64,000 nucleotides of DNA, taken from assembly GCA_043744715.1 (NCBI GenBank), contig JAYTUE010000214.1:1-64000 (forward strand). Direction: 5' to 3'. Below, piece by piece: positions 56,387 through 64,000 of this stretch. The stretch's first letter is position 1, and every line of letters begins with the position of its first letter. The stretch is from CANJSG01 sp043744715 (lineage in GTDB: Bacteria; Verrucomicrobiota; Verrucomicrobiia; Limisphaerales; CANJSG01). Made by a program: the position numbers and the translations under genes. The notes under the pieces were generated by a model, which was given only the letters and a program-made list of their open reading frames with translations, had not been told where the DNA came from and made no database searches.

Positions 56387-57853
56387 TCAAGTAGGATTGG
56401 AGATCGGCGCTACTTGCTGCACGTTGCCGAGTCCCTTCACCAACTCCGGGAAACGGCATCCATCGCAGAGGGCGTTGGTGCGGGCGCAGAAGTCGCGCAG
56501 GATCTGGAGAAGTCCCTGTTGGCTCGCGGCCGTGGCCTCCAGACCGCGGGCGTTTCCTCCGAGCAGCCGCACGCGGGCCTGCTTGAGCAGCGAGTTGTCT
56601 TCACCTGATGGCCAGGCCAGCCAGAAATCGGTGGCTCGAAGAACGAGCTTCTGGTTGCGGCCGGCTTCAGCGCGCGCCGAAAACCACGGCAGGATGACGT
56701 TCACCGCCAGGTCGGTGGCGCGGGCCGCGCCGAGCAACGGCTGGGGTTTGGCGAGGCGCGCGGAATCCAAGGTCCAATGCCGGCTCCAATGGTCATCGGG
56801 ACTGGGCAGAAGTTTTTCCAGCAAGGCCTCGGCGGAACCGTCTTCGAGAAACCATTTCTCCAGCCGTGCCACGAAGTCCGGCTGCGCCAGCCAGCGTGCG
56901 GCGAGAGCGAGGCGGCGCTGGGGAAAGTTCGCCGGGCGCAATCCATGCCGCCGCCATAGGGTCGCGGGCAGGACCACCTCGTCCCAGCGTTCCCGTTCGC
57001 GCCACCAGAGGTTCCAGAGCTGCTGGAGATGGGGCGGAAGGGTGGAACTGACGCGCGCCTTCGATTCGTGCGGCAGCAGATTCGCGAGTCCCAGCAGGCG
57101 GGCTTCAAGAGCCAGCGCCGTGTCCGGTTTCTGCCTGTCTCCATCTCCATGGATCAACGCGGCGAGCCGTTCCATCGGCCAGGTGTTGTGCTTGTAGCCG
57201 AGCGCGCGGAAGAGGCCTTCCCAGAGGGCCCCGTCCCAGCCGATGTCGCGGGCGCGACGGGCGAGATCGCCGGCCTTGCGCTGGAAACGGACGAGCGCCG
57301 CCTGGCGGATGAGCGCGTTGCGCGAGTCGACGGCCAGCTCCTTCAACGGCGCGCAGCAACGGCCGAGGAACTCTTCCTGCCACGGCTGGCCTTCGGCCTG
57401 AAGCCACGGCAGCAGTTCGTCCCACGGCGCATCGAGATGGGGCTCCATGGCCAGCGTCGCACGCCCGGATTTCGCGGAGCCACTGGACCAGATCACATGC
57501 AGGACGACGTTGTCGAAGGCCGGATTCGTATCGTGGTGATGGGCCTTCCATCCGGACGGTTGAAGGTCGATCTCGATGTCGCCGGTCAAGGGCCGCGAGC
57601 CTTCCACATGGATGACGGCGTCGCGGAAATCGGGACCGCCCTCGCGGCTGTGGAAGCCCGGATGCAGGATGCGGACGCGGCGTCCGTCGGTGAGTTTGAG
57701 GGCGTCGCGCAGCAGGCGCTGGTGATGCCAGGCCAGTTGGAGCCACTTCTCCGGCGGCGGCGAAACGCGGTCGCCGTCGTGCAGCGCATCGCAGGCATGG
57801 AGGCCGCGCCACTGCGCATAGAGGCCGGCGGGGATGGGGCTCGGAATGGACAC
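56387..57853 (-). CDS. DUF2851 family protein
   Basis: A 488-residue cytoplasmic protein from GTG 57853. It has the DUF2851 start E-K-W-L-Q-L-A-W-H (about 36-44), then I-L-H-P-G-F-H-S-R-E-G-G-P-D-F-R-D-A (about 62-79) and G-D-I-E-I-D-L-Q-P-S-G-W-K-A-H-H-H-D (about 91-108), a pattern that suggests a nuclease-like acidic/His site. The end contains C-x2-C-like pairs (F-C-A-R-T-N-A-L-C-D-G-C) before the stop. The function is unknown. It is divergent from the HtrA-like protease, with about 92 bases between starts. Confidence 0.82.
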   Translation of the reverse strand: MSIPSPIPAGLYAQWRGLHACDALHDGDRVSPPPEKWLQLAWHHQRLLRDALKLTDGRRVRILHPGFHSREGGPDFRDAVIHVEGSRPLTGDIEIDLQPSGWKAHHHDTNPAFDNVVLHVIWSSGSAKSGRATLAMEPHLDAPWDELLPWLQAEGQPWQEEFLGRCCAPLKELAVDSRNALIRQAALVRFQRKAGDLARRARDIGWDGALWEGLFRALGYKHNTWPMERLAALIHGDGDRQKPDTALALEARLLGLANLLPHESKARVSSTLPPHLQQLWNLWWRERERWDEVVLPATLWRRHGLRPANFPQRRLALAARWLAQPDFVARLEKWFLEDGSAEALLEKLLPSPDDHWSRHWTLDSARLAKPQPLLGAARATDLAVNVILPWFSARAEAGRNQKLVLRATDFWLAWPSGEDNSLLKQARVRLLGGNARGLEATAASQQGLLQILRDFCARTNALCDGCRFPELVKGLGNVQQVAPISNPT

Positions 57854-57945
57854 GCGGTTTGCTTTTCCGGGGAGCCGCCCGAAAGTCAAGCTGCGGGTGG
57901 GTTGAACACCGTGGCCCACCCGCTGTCCGGAATCCTGTTGAACTG

Positions 57946-59316
57946 ATGAGCATGAAACGTTTTCCCATCCCAGCACTTGTCGCCGCCCTCATCGCCGCAA
58001 CCGGCTTGGGCGTGTCCGCGGCCGAGTCCGTGGCCGACGACATGCGCCGCGACGGAGTGGTCCGCGCCGTCGAGCAGGTCACGCCGAGCGTCGTCAACAT
58101 CGCGACCAAGACCGCCGAGCACCTCGCCGTGACGCCCGTTTACGACTGGTATTTCGGCGAGCTTCTCGGCCGCAAGCTCACGCGCATTCCCGAGCAGCGC
58201 AGCGCCGGTTCCGGCGTGATCATCGACGCCGACGGCTGGGTGCTGACGAACGTGCATGTCGTGGAGAACGCGATCGGCGAACGCGACGAAATCTGGGTGC
58301 GCCTCTGGGACGGCAGCCGCGAACTCCGGGCCAAGGCCATCTTCGGAATTCCCGGCACAGACGTCGCGCTGCTCAAGCTCCAGTCCAAGCCCGGAGAGAA
58401 GTTCACGCCCGTCAAACTCGCCGCCGACAACGACATCATCCTCGGCGAGACCGTCCTCGCCCTCGGCAATCCCCTCGGCCTCGGCAGTTCCGTGAGCAAG
58501 GGCATCCTGAGCGCCAAGCCGCGCCGCGCCGATCCCACCGGCAACGAACTCGACAACGCGGACTGGATCCAGACCGACGCCGCCATCAATCCGGGCAACA
58601 GCGGCGGTCCGCTCGTGAACCTCAAGGGCGAACTGATCGGGCTCAACGTGGCGATGGCGCGCGGCGGACAGGGCATCGGGTTCGCCATCCCAGCCAAACG
58701 CGTCGCCGCTGCCCTCGCGGAATTCTTTTCGCCGGAAGCGATGGCGCAGCGTTGGATGGGACTCCGTTTCCAGAAGGCGCCCGACGGCGGCTTCAGCATC
58801 AGCGACGTCCATCCGGGCAGCCCGGCGGCCAAGGCGGGAGTCAAGGCGGGCGACAAGCTCGAGATGATCGACGGCCGGCCTCCGGAGAACGTGATCGATG
58901 CGGCGACGAAGCTTTCCGAGAGCAAGAGCGTGGTGAGCCTGAAGCTGCTGCGCGCGGGCAGGAGCGTGACGGCCTCGTTCTCATCCCTGCCGCTGGCGGC
59001 GGTCCTCACGAACAAGCTGGGAGCGGAGCTGGTGCCGATCGACGCGGCCCTGTCGAAGCAAACGGGGCTGGCCCAGGGATCGGGGCTGATGGTGACGAGC
59101 GTGGAACGCGGCGGACCCGCGGAATCCTCCGGCATCCGGGCCGGATGCCTGGTCCAGGGATTCAACAACGGCAAGGTGAAGGACACGCTCGGAGCGGCCG
59201 CGCTGCTCTGGTCGGCCAAGACGGGCGACGTGGTGAAGGTGAGCTACACCCGTTTCACCCGGCGCGGCGGCCTGCTCCTGTCGCAGGACTCGGAATCGGA
59301 TGTGGAGATAAGGTGA
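57946..59316 (+). CDS. HtrA/Deg-type serine protease with PDZ domains
   Basis: HtrA-like proteases guard periplasmic protein quality. The 456-residue protein has a signal peptide (about 3-26), a trypsin-like domain with the triad H104 (T-N-V-H-V-V), D139 (G-T-D-V-A-L-L-K) and S219 (P-G-N-S-G-G-P), and L-G-E-T-V-L-A-L-G-N-P-L-G (166-178). One PDZ domain (about 275-345: V-H-P-G-S-P-A-A-K-A-G-V-K-A-G-D) is clear, and a second, weaker one follows (about 365-440: V-E-R-G-G-P-A-E-S-S-G-I-R-A-G). ATG 57946 or 57952 could be used. Confidence 0.92.
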   Translation: MSMKRFPIPALVAALIAATGLGVSAAESVADDMRRDGVVRAVEQVTPSVVNIATKTAEHLAVTPVYDWYFGELLGRKLTRIPEQRSAGSGVIIDADGWVLTNVHVVENAIGERDEIWVRLWDGSRELRAKAIFGIPGTDVALLKLQSKPGEKFTPVKLAADNDIILGETVLALGNPLGLGSSVSKGILSAKPRRADPTGNELDNADWIQTDAAINPGNSGGPLVNLKGELIGLNVAMARGGQGIGFAIPAKRVAAALAEFFSPEAMAQRWMGLRFQKAPDGGFSISDVHPGSPAAKAGVKAGDKLEMIDGRPPENVIDAATKLSESKSVVSLKLLRAGRSVTASFSSLPLAAVLTNKLGAELVPIDAALSKQTGLAQGSGLMVTSVERGGPAESSGIRAGCLVQGFNNGKVKDTLGAAALLWSAKTGDVVKVSYTRFTRRGGLLLSQDSESDVEIR

Positions 59317-59405
59317 GATGCGGGCCCGTCAGGGCATTGTGCGATGGCCTTGTCCGCTCCAGACAGGGCGGAACCTCGTCCAGCCTTCGAGTGGATTGTT
59401 CCGGC

Positions 59406-59855
59406 TTACTGCGGAGTTTTTTTGCGCCCCTGGGGGATCCGCAGCGGCGCCACGCTTTGAACGCGCCAGCCCTCCTTCTCAAGCTCCAGACGGTATTGGT
59501 AGAGGACCACCCGGCCCACCGCGTTGGAGACGGCCACGTTGACGACGGCAGTCTCGTCGTCGTGCATGACGTCGCCGAGGGAGTAGCCTGTGTTCTCCGC
59601 GACGACCGGATAGTCCCGGCGGATCATCGCCTCGAAACGTTTCCGGTCGCTGCCGCGCCGCAGCCCGGGTGCGGCGAAGGCATAGGCGCGGTCGTAGTCC
59701 CCGTCGCGAATGGCCTCCATCTGCTGCTTCACCGTCGAGGTGATGGCGGCCGCGACAGTGTCGGCGCGGGTGTTGATGTAGACGACGTAGAGTGCGACGC
59801 CGAGGCACGCGACCAGCACCGAGCCCACGATCTGGATCAGGGCTTTCATGGACAT
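59406..59855 (-). CDS. DUF4864-like membrane-anchored protein
   Basis: A 149-residue protein with one N-terminal membrane helix (about 6-28). The remainder resembles DUF4864: Q-M-E-A-I-R-D-G-D-Y-D-R-A-Y-A-F-A-A-P (about 46-64), R-F-E-A-M-I-R-R-D-Y-P-V-V (about 72-84) and Y-R-L-E-L-E-K-E-G-W-R-V (about 121-132), the cystatin/NTF2-like helix-sheet pattern. The function is unknown; it is probably periplasmic. It runs opposite to the HtrA-like gene, and is divergent from the sigma factor gene. Confidence 0.8.
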   Translation of the reverse strand: MSMKALIQIVGSVLVACLGVALYVVYINTRADTVAAAITSTVKQQMEAIRDGDYDRAYAFAAPGLRRGSDRKRFEAMIRRDYPVVAENTGYSLGDVMHDDETAVVNVAVSNAVGRVVLYQYRLELEKEGWRVQSVAPLRIPQGRKKTPQ

Positions 59856-60030
59856 GAGCTTGCGCCCGACGGACGGGAACGCAATCGCCCAACGAATCAG
59901 GAACGGGGCCGGCTCTTCGGGCAGACAGGGATTGCGACGGTTTTCAAAATGGGAAATGAGAACGGGGTTGAGACGCCAAAGGGGAATTCTCCCGGTTGGC
60001 AATGGCGGGTGTTTGCTTTAGACCCTCGTC

Positions 60031-60666
60031 ATGCCGATTGACGCCGATGCGCCGACGATCGCCCGTTGCCTGCGGGGCGAGGCTGGGGCCTGGGACGAAC
60101 TCTTCCGCAGCCACTACGACCCGACGGCCCGGTTCATCTTCCAGCTCTCCGGCGATTTCACCCGCGAGGACGCCGCGGAGATCGCCCAGGACACGTTTCT
60201 TTCGGTGGTGCAGAACCTCGGGACCTTCAAGGGCACGAGCCGGCTTCAAACCTGGATCTTCCGCATCGCGGCCAACAAGGCCCGCGACGTGATCGAGATG
60301 CGCCATGCGCTCAAACGGGGCGCGGGCCAGACGATCCTCTCGCTCCAGGCGGAGGATCCGCAGACGGGATTGACGCCCGATGCGGTGTCGCCACTCCCGT
60401 CGCCGGCGGAATTGATGCAACGCGCGGAAACCGCCGGGACGCTCACGGAGGCGATGGGCCATCTGTCGGCGCTTTGCCGGGAGGTGATCGAGCTGCGCTA
60501 CTTCGGCGACCTGAGCTACGACGAGATCTCCAAGGAGCTCGAACTGAACGCCAAGACCGTCAGTTCGCGCCTGAGCAAATGCCTCGACCGCCTCGAGGAC
60601 ATCGTCCAGCAGCTTCTTTCCCGGAAGGGATTCCCGGCCCAATCCGTCCAACCCTCATCGCGCTGA
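60031..60666 (+). CDS. ECF-type RNA polymerase sigma factor
   Basis: The 211-residue protein has region 2 (W-D-E-L-F-R-S-H-Y, D-A-A-E-I-A-Q-D-T-F-L about 47-57, W-I-F-R-I-A-A-N-K-A-R-D about 75-86) and region 4 (L-C-R-E-V-I-E-L-R-Y-F-G-D-L-S-Y-D-E-I-S about 147-166, K-T-V-S-S-R-L-S). That is a complete ECF sigma factor of the RpoE group. Its target promoters are unknown. It ends one base before the next gene, whose product has one membrane helix and is a likely anti-sigma partner. Confidence 0.92.
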   Translation: MPIDADAPTIARCLRGEAGAWDELFRSHYDPTARFIFQLSGDFTREDAAEIAQDTFLSVVQNLGTFKGTSRLQTWIFRIAANKARDVIEMRHALKRGAGQTILSLQAEDPQTGLTPDAVSPLPSPAELMQRAETAGTLTEAMGHLSALCREVIELRYFGDLSYDEISKELELNAKTVSSRLSKCLDRLEDIVQQLLSRKGFPAQSVQPSSR

Positions 60667-60667
60667 G

Positions 60668-61945
60668 ATGTCCGACGAACCCAAAAAACTGATCGAAGCC
60701 CACCTCGAAGCCCTCGCCGCACAACGGCGCCAGGCGGCCGGTGGCGTCTTCGAGCTGGACGCGGCCTCGCAGCGAACGCTGTTGGCCGAGGTGCGGCGCG
60801 TGCATGGACTGGACGAAGCGGCAGCTCAGATTGAAGCCAAAATCTTTCGGCCCCTGCTTCCAGCGGCCATGGCGGTGGCGCCTGAGCCCGTGGAAGCTAC
60901 CGCGCCGGAGGCGGAGGAGGCCCTGCGCCACAACCTCCAGGCGGAAGCGCCGCGCGCGGATGAACCAGCCAAGGCCTTCGCGCCGCGTGAAGCCGGGGGC
61001 CTGTCCGCCTGGCGGATGCTGTGGACGCGATTGGCGTTTTCGTTTGGATCCGTTGCGCTCGTCGGCCTTGCGGCGTTCATCATCCGCCTGCAGTTCCCGG
61101 CGGAGCGCGAAGGCAGCTCCTTCGCTAGACTTTCGGCTACACCATCGGACAAGGCGCTTCCCATCGGGCCGGAAGCGGAAGGGACGCGCTCCAAGGCGCT
61201 CGCGGATGCTCCGAAGAACACCGACGCCCTCCTGCGTCTCGATGAGGCCAAACCCGCCGCACCGCTGCTGGCCGCGAACGATGCCGCGGCCCCCATGCCG
61301 GCGACGGCACCGGCAGGCCGTTCCTCGCTCCGTCCCGAATCCGCGCCGGTGGGAAAATCTCTCGCGGCGTCGGGCATCCAGGAGAAGGACAAAGACGCCA
61401 TGGCGGCCCCCTCTTCTGCGGCGGCGAGCACACCGACCCAGGCAGTGATCCCATCAGCGACCGAATCCGCCTCGAAGAAGATGGATCTCGCCGAAAACAA
61501 AGCGGAACGCCGGCTAGCTGCGCGCCGGCCTCTTGCAGCTCCAGCCGCTCCCGCGACAAATCCGGCAACAGCCGGTGCATTGGGAGGCGCGGCCGCGCCG
61601 TTGGAGCTGCCCGAGGGCACCTTCGTGCAACGGGAGGTCCGGTCCGGCATGCGTCGGAACATCCAGTCTCCCCCGAAGCCCGACGTGCTGGCGTCCTTCC
61701 GCCTCGTTCCGCAGGGCGACATGGTCCGGTTGATCGATAAGGATGGCTCCGTTTACGTGGGCAGGCGCATCGCCAGTGGTTCCACGGTCCGCTTCACCGC
61801 AACCGGCATCAACGTGACCCTCGACCAGTCCGTCACCGTCGAGGCCGTGCTCATCCCCGGAACCGCCGAGGGCACCCCGCTTCTCCGAGGCCAGGTCAGA
61901 TTGGACGCGCGCCGTTCGTGGCAGTTCGAGGCCGAGCTCCGTTGA
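60668..61945 (+). CDS. membrane protein, putative anti-sigma partner
   Basis: A 425-residue protein with a helical N-terminus (about 1-60, E-L-D-A-A-S-Q-R-T-L-L-A-E-V-R-R-V), one membrane helix (about 122-144), and a long Ala/Pro/Ser low-complexity stretch (about 150-310). A beta-rich C-terminal domain (about 315-425: V-R-L-I-D-K-D-G-S-V-Y-V-G) follows. No H-x3-C-x2-C zinc anti-sigma motif is visible. The adjacent, almost overlapping ECF gene makes a role as an anti-sigma factor or signal-transducing regulator likely but unproven. Confidence 0.7.
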   Translation: MSDEPKKLIEAHLEALAAQRRQAAGGVFELDAASQRTLLAEVRRVHGLDEAAAQIEAKIFRPLLPAAMAVAPEPVEATAPEAEEALRHNLQAEAPRADEPAKAFAPREAGGLSAWRMLWTRLAFSFGSVALVGLAAFIIRLQFPAEREGSSFARLSATPSDKALPIGPEAEGTRSKALADAPKNTDALLRLDEAKPAAPLLAANDAAAPMPATAPAGRSSLRPESAPVGKSLAASGIQEKDKDAMAAPSSAAASTPTQAVIPSATESASKKMDLAENKAERRLAARRPLAAPAAPATNPATAGALGGAAAPLELPEGTFVQREVRSGMRRNIQSPPKPDVLASFRLVPQGDMVRLIDKDGSVYVGRRIASGSTVRFTATGINVTLDQSVTVEAVLIPGTAEGTPLLRGQVRLDARRSWQFEAELR

Positions 61946-62008
61946 AGAGCCGTAGGCGAGAATGCGCGGGGGTTGCCTCATTCCCCGGTCGCTTCTAGCC
62001 TTCTCCCA

Positions 62009-62311
62009 ATGCCGGACATCATGGATCCAGCCGTTCTGCCGGATGCAGCCACCAGGACCAAACCCTCGGAGAAACCCGATCCGGGCTGGCTGGTCATCGT
62101 CTGGAACGATCCCGTGAACCTCATGGACTACGTCACGCATGTGTTCATGAAGGTCTTCAGCTGGCAGAAGGACAGGGCCGAGAAGCACATGATGGAGGTC
62201 CATCAGAAGGGCAGGAGCGTCGTCGCCCAGGAAACCTTCGAGAAGGCCGAGCACTACGTCCACCTGCTGCATGGCTACCACCTGCACGCGACCCTGGAGA
62301 AGGCCTCGTGA
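62009..62311 (+). CDS. clpS: ATP-dependent Clp protease adaptor ClpS
   Basis: ClpS hands N-degron proteins to ClpA/ClpC for degradation by ClpP. The 100-residue protein has W-L-V-I-V-W-N-D-P-V-N-L-M-D-Y-V (27-42; N33 and D34 are N-end binding residues) and A-E-K-H-M-M-E-V-H-Q-K-G-R-S (57-70; H65 is a further ligand). The length is normal. ATG 62009 was used because the upstream frame is not conserved in character. Its stop overlaps the start of DUF2017 (62308), and the aat gene follows, so the operon links two N-end-rule steps. Confidence 0.93.
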   Translation: MPDIMDPAVLPDAATRTKPSEKPDPGWLVIVWNDPVNLMDYVTHVFMKVFSWQKDRAEKHMMEVHQKGRSVVAQETFEKAEHYVHLLHGYHLHATLEKAS

Positions 62312-62865
62312 AGCTTCTTCGTAAAGGTCCGCAGACCATCTCGCTCTCGATCACGACGATGGACCGCCGGCTCATCGACGCCGTGCTCTCCTCGTTCGAC
62401 CAGCTTCCGCGCAGCGACGGGACGCTCTCGATTTCCGGGGAGCTGGCGGAAGCCGAGCAGGAGCTTCTCCACGCGGCCCTCCGCGAGCAGCGGGCCGAAC
62501 AGTGGAAGTGGTTCTCCGACCTCGCCGCCGCCAAAGGCACGTGGACGCGGCACGGCCGGAACTGGAAACTGACCCTTGCTCCGGACCGCATGGAGTCGCT
62601 GCTCCAGATGCTGAACGACATCCGGGTTTCGTCCTGGAAGATCCTCGGCTGCCCGCCGGAGCTGCCACGCGGTCCATTCCCTCCCGACACGGTCAACGGC
62701 GTGGCCGGCTGGCTCCTGCTGACGACGGGCTACCTCCAGTCGCACTTGTTGCAGGCGCTGGAAAGCCCCGTGCCTCCGCAGAAGGCCCGGAAGAAAGCAA
62801 AGTCTACCGCAGAGCTTCCGAAGAAGCCGGTGGCTAGGAAGCCGAAACGGCCGAAGAAGGATTGA
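62308..62865 (+). CDS. DUF2017 family protein between clpS and aat
   Basis: A 185-residue protein starting at GTG 62308, overlapping clpS by four bases. It has S-F-D-Q-L-P-R-S-D-G-T, W-F-S-D-L-A-A and S-S-W-K-I-L-G-C-P-P-E, with a helical core typical of DUF2017, a family that recurs next to clpS in several phyla. The last 35 residues are strongly basic (K-K-P-V-A-R-K-P-K-R-P-K-K). A role in protein turnover is inferred from the neighbours only. Aat starts three bases downstream. Confidence 0.85.
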   Translation: MKLLRKGPQTISLSITTMDRRLIDAVLSSFDQLPRSDGTLSISGELAEAEQELLHAALREQRAEQWKWFSDLAAAKGTWTRHGRNWKLTLAPDRMESLLQMLNDIRVSSWKILGCPPELPRGPFPPDTVNGVAGWLLLTTGYLQSHLLQALESPVPPQKARKKAKSTAELPKKPVARKPKRPKKD

Positions 62866-62868
62866 TCG

Positions 62869-63531
62869 ATGCGCCCGGTCCAGCTCGACGGCCGTCTGCG
62901 CTTTCCTGATCCGCGACAATTCCCCGCACATTTCCTGGGCTCCGAGCCCGTCGCCATGGGCGGTGATTTCTCCGTCGAGCGCCTGATGCTGGCCTACCGC
63001 AACGGCATCTTCCCATGGACCGCCCAACCGATCGGCTGGTGGTCGCCCGATCCACGCGGTGTTATTTTTCCCGAGGAGTTCCACATCGCACGCAGCCTGG
63101 CGCGCACGCTTCGGCAAAAGCCCTACACCGTCACATCAGACCGCGCCTTCGAGCAGGTGGTGGCCGGTTGCGCCAGCGCCTCCCGGCCCGGACGCTGGAT
63201 CACTCCGGAGTTCCTCGAAGCCTACGTCCGCCTGCACCGCGCCGGACACGCGCACAGCGTGGAATGCTGGCGGGGAGACGACCTCGTCGGCGGCATCTAC
63301 GGCGTGGCGGTGGGCGGGGTCTTCTGCGGGGAATCCATGTTCCACACGGCGGACAACGCCTCGAAGATCGCCCTCGCCAGCCTGATGGAGATCCTCGTCG
63401 CGAAGGGATTCGCACTGCTGGACACGCAGATGGTCACGGAGACGACCTTGCCGTTCGGCGCGACGGAGATTCCAAGGTCCGAGTATCTGACCATCCTGGA
63501 TGCGGTGAAGGACCACCAACCGGTCTGGTAG
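62869..63531 (+). CDS. aat: leucyl/phenylalanyl-tRNA--protein transferase
   Basis: Aat adds Leu or Phe to the N-terminus of proteins with an N-terminal Arg or Lys, making them ClpS-ClpAP substrates. The 220-residue protein has L-A-Y-R-N-G-I-F-P-W (43-52), W-W-S-P-D-P-R-G-V-I-F-P (57-68), the conserved R-P-G-R-W-I-T (103-109) and F-C-G-E-S-M-F (153-159). Length and motifs are full. The gene ends the clpS-DUF2017-aat operon, in which both the tag writer and its reader are made together. Confidence 0.93.
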   Translation: MRPVQLDGRLRFPDPRQFPAHFLGSEPVAMGGDFSVERLMLAYRNGIFPWTAQPIGWWSPDPRGVIFPEEFHIARSLARTLRQKPYTVTSDRAFEQVVAGCASASRPGRWITPEFLEAYVRLHRAGHAHSVECWRGDDLVGGIYGVAVGGVFCGESMFHTADNASKIALASLMEILVAKGFALLDTQMVTETTLPFGATEIPRSEYLTILDAVKDHQPVW

Positions 63532-63558
63532 GGCTCGGCAGGAGCCTTCGCCCTACCA
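63532..63558 (+). repeat. second copy of the 56308 repeat arm
   Basis: These 27 bases (GGCTCGGCAGGAGCCTTCGC then CCTACCA) equal 56308-56334 exactly. They begin directly at the aat stop codon. There is no inverted partner here. Confidence 0.75.
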
Positions 63559-63631
63559 TTTCGACCGTTCAAGATCGTCGCTGTGAATAGCTCCGCCTTG
63601 CCTCTTGCGGATGCGTTCCTATCTTGCCGGC

Positions 63632-64000
63632 ATGAGACGATTTCTTGGGGCGATGGTGTTGTCGGCGGGTTTGGCCGGGAGCGTATGGGCGGCGGATCCG
63701 ACGATCACCGCCGACATCGAACAGCTGAAGGCCGACGTGGAACGCCTGATGGCGACCAACCTGGAACAGCAGAAACGCATCACCGAACTCACCCGCCAGC
63801 TCCAGACCGTGCGCGAGGAGGCCAACCGCCAGAAGAGCGATCCCGCCGTGGGCACCTTGTCGGAGCAGGTCCGCAAGCTCTCCGACAAGATCGAGGAGGT
63901 GGACCGCAAACGCATCGGCGACGCCGGCGTCGTGAAGGACCAGTTCGAGAAGCTGGCCACATTGATCAAGTCCACTCCGGCCCCCTCCCCTCCACCGGTC
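63632..64000 (+). CDS. secreted coiled-coil protein, 3' end beyond the window
   Basis: A frame begins at ATG 63632 and remains open to the right edge (123 codons). It starts with a signal peptide (M-R-R-F-L-G-A-M-V-L-S-A-G-L-A-G-S-V-W-A-A). A heptad-rich coiled coil follows (about 28-115: E-Q-L-K-A-D-V-E-R-L, T-R-Q-L-Q-T-V-R-E-E-A, E-Q-V-R-K-L-S-D-K-I-E-E-V), and a Pro-rich stretch reaches the edge. The pattern fits periplasmic CpoB/YbgF-like proteins or peptidoglycan-associated coiled-coil proteins, but the C-terminal domain needed to decide is outside. Confidence 0.65.
   Translation, partial: MRRFLGAMVLSAGLAGSVWAADPTITADIEQLKADVERLMATNLEQQKRITELTRQLQTVREEANRQKSDPAVGTLSEQVRKLSDKIEEVDRKRIGDAGVVKDQFEKLATLIKSTPAPSPPPV

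Noticed and set aside
1..64000. CRISPR arrays, prophage modules or a complete defence system
   Set aside because: No regularly spaced repeats, no capsid, terminase or cas genes, and no intact restriction, retron or abortive-infection operon were recognised. The DUF4041/GIY-YIG gene is broken and alone.

Overview
The window looks like a chromosomal stretch from a high-GC Verrucomicrobiota bacterium, possibly Limisphaerales/Pedosphaerales-like. This is an inference from gene content. Families common in that phylum recur here: a GldA/GldF/GldG-type ABC module with a DUF4340 protein and an AsmA-like giant, DUF1080 and ThuA-like secreted proteins, DUF2017 between clpS and aat, DUF2851, DUF6428 in an arsenic operon, and a Planctomycete-type cytochrome c fused to a membrane domain. 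No rRNA, replication origin, CRISPR array or complete transposase was found. There is one tRNA, tRNA-Leu(UAG).

Layout. 1-1.0 kb is a graveyard of gene fragments: a hypothetical protein end, a serine beta-lactamase-like tail, and a DUF433 antitoxin with a cut-off DUF5615 toxin. 1.0-10.3 kb holds rsmD and, divergent from it, a tight six-gene envelope operon: ABC ATPase, permease, GldG-like, DUF4340, AsmA-like and a small secreted protein. 10.6-14.7 kb is a minus-strand Mla/MCE lipid-transport trio preceded by a W-P-rich secreted protein. 14.8-21.8 kb carries a dihydroorotate-dehydrogenase-like barrel fused to a duplicated membrane domain, an RsmB-like methyltransferase, a small membrane protein overlapping a B12-binding radical SAM gene, a TerB/DUF697-like protein and a YgjP-like metalloprotease. 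21.8-26.0 kb is a secreted carbohydrate-utilisation patch (DUF1080, NHL-type, CE12-like esterase, GH5). 26.2-27.5 kb is trigger factor with a clear terminator.

28.2-29.9 kb around tRNA-Leu is a decayed integration site with an integrase fragment, a small inverted-repeat element and a frameshifted DUF4041/GIY-YIG gene. 30-34.5 kb has a polyprenyl synthase, a second DUF433/DUF5615 pair with a deleted toxin, CorA, a PAS histidine kinase and a stand-alone CoaB-like protein. 34.8-36.9 kb is an arsenic operon (arsR-aquaporin-DUF6428-arsC) with an ArsR-type palindrome. 37-46.5 kb has a DUF2231-like/cytochrome fusion, type II secretion/type IV pilus ATPase genes, and the CcsB/CcsA cytochrome c maturation pair. 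46-52.4 kb is another secreted ThuA/DUF1080/sugar-isomerase patch. 52.4-55 kb encodes nucleotide-sugar enzymes (nucleotidyltransferase-HAD fusion and SDR epimerase). 55-56.4 kb is a second graveyard with insertion-sequence-like ends and a doubly deleted phosphatase. 56.4-64 kb has DUF2851, an HtrA-like protease, an ECF sigma factor with a probable membrane partner, and clpS-DUF2017-aat of the N-end-rule pathway.

Two themes stand out. First, the gaps are seeded with small dispersed palindromic repeats; one lies in frame inside a nucleotidyltransferase gene. Second, many accessory genes are broken, including both toxin genes of two homologous antitoxin-toxin pairs. I did not find a complete, convincing new defence or mobile system. 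The most unusual intact items are the DHODH-like membrane fusion and the Gld-type operon carrying an AsmA-like protein.
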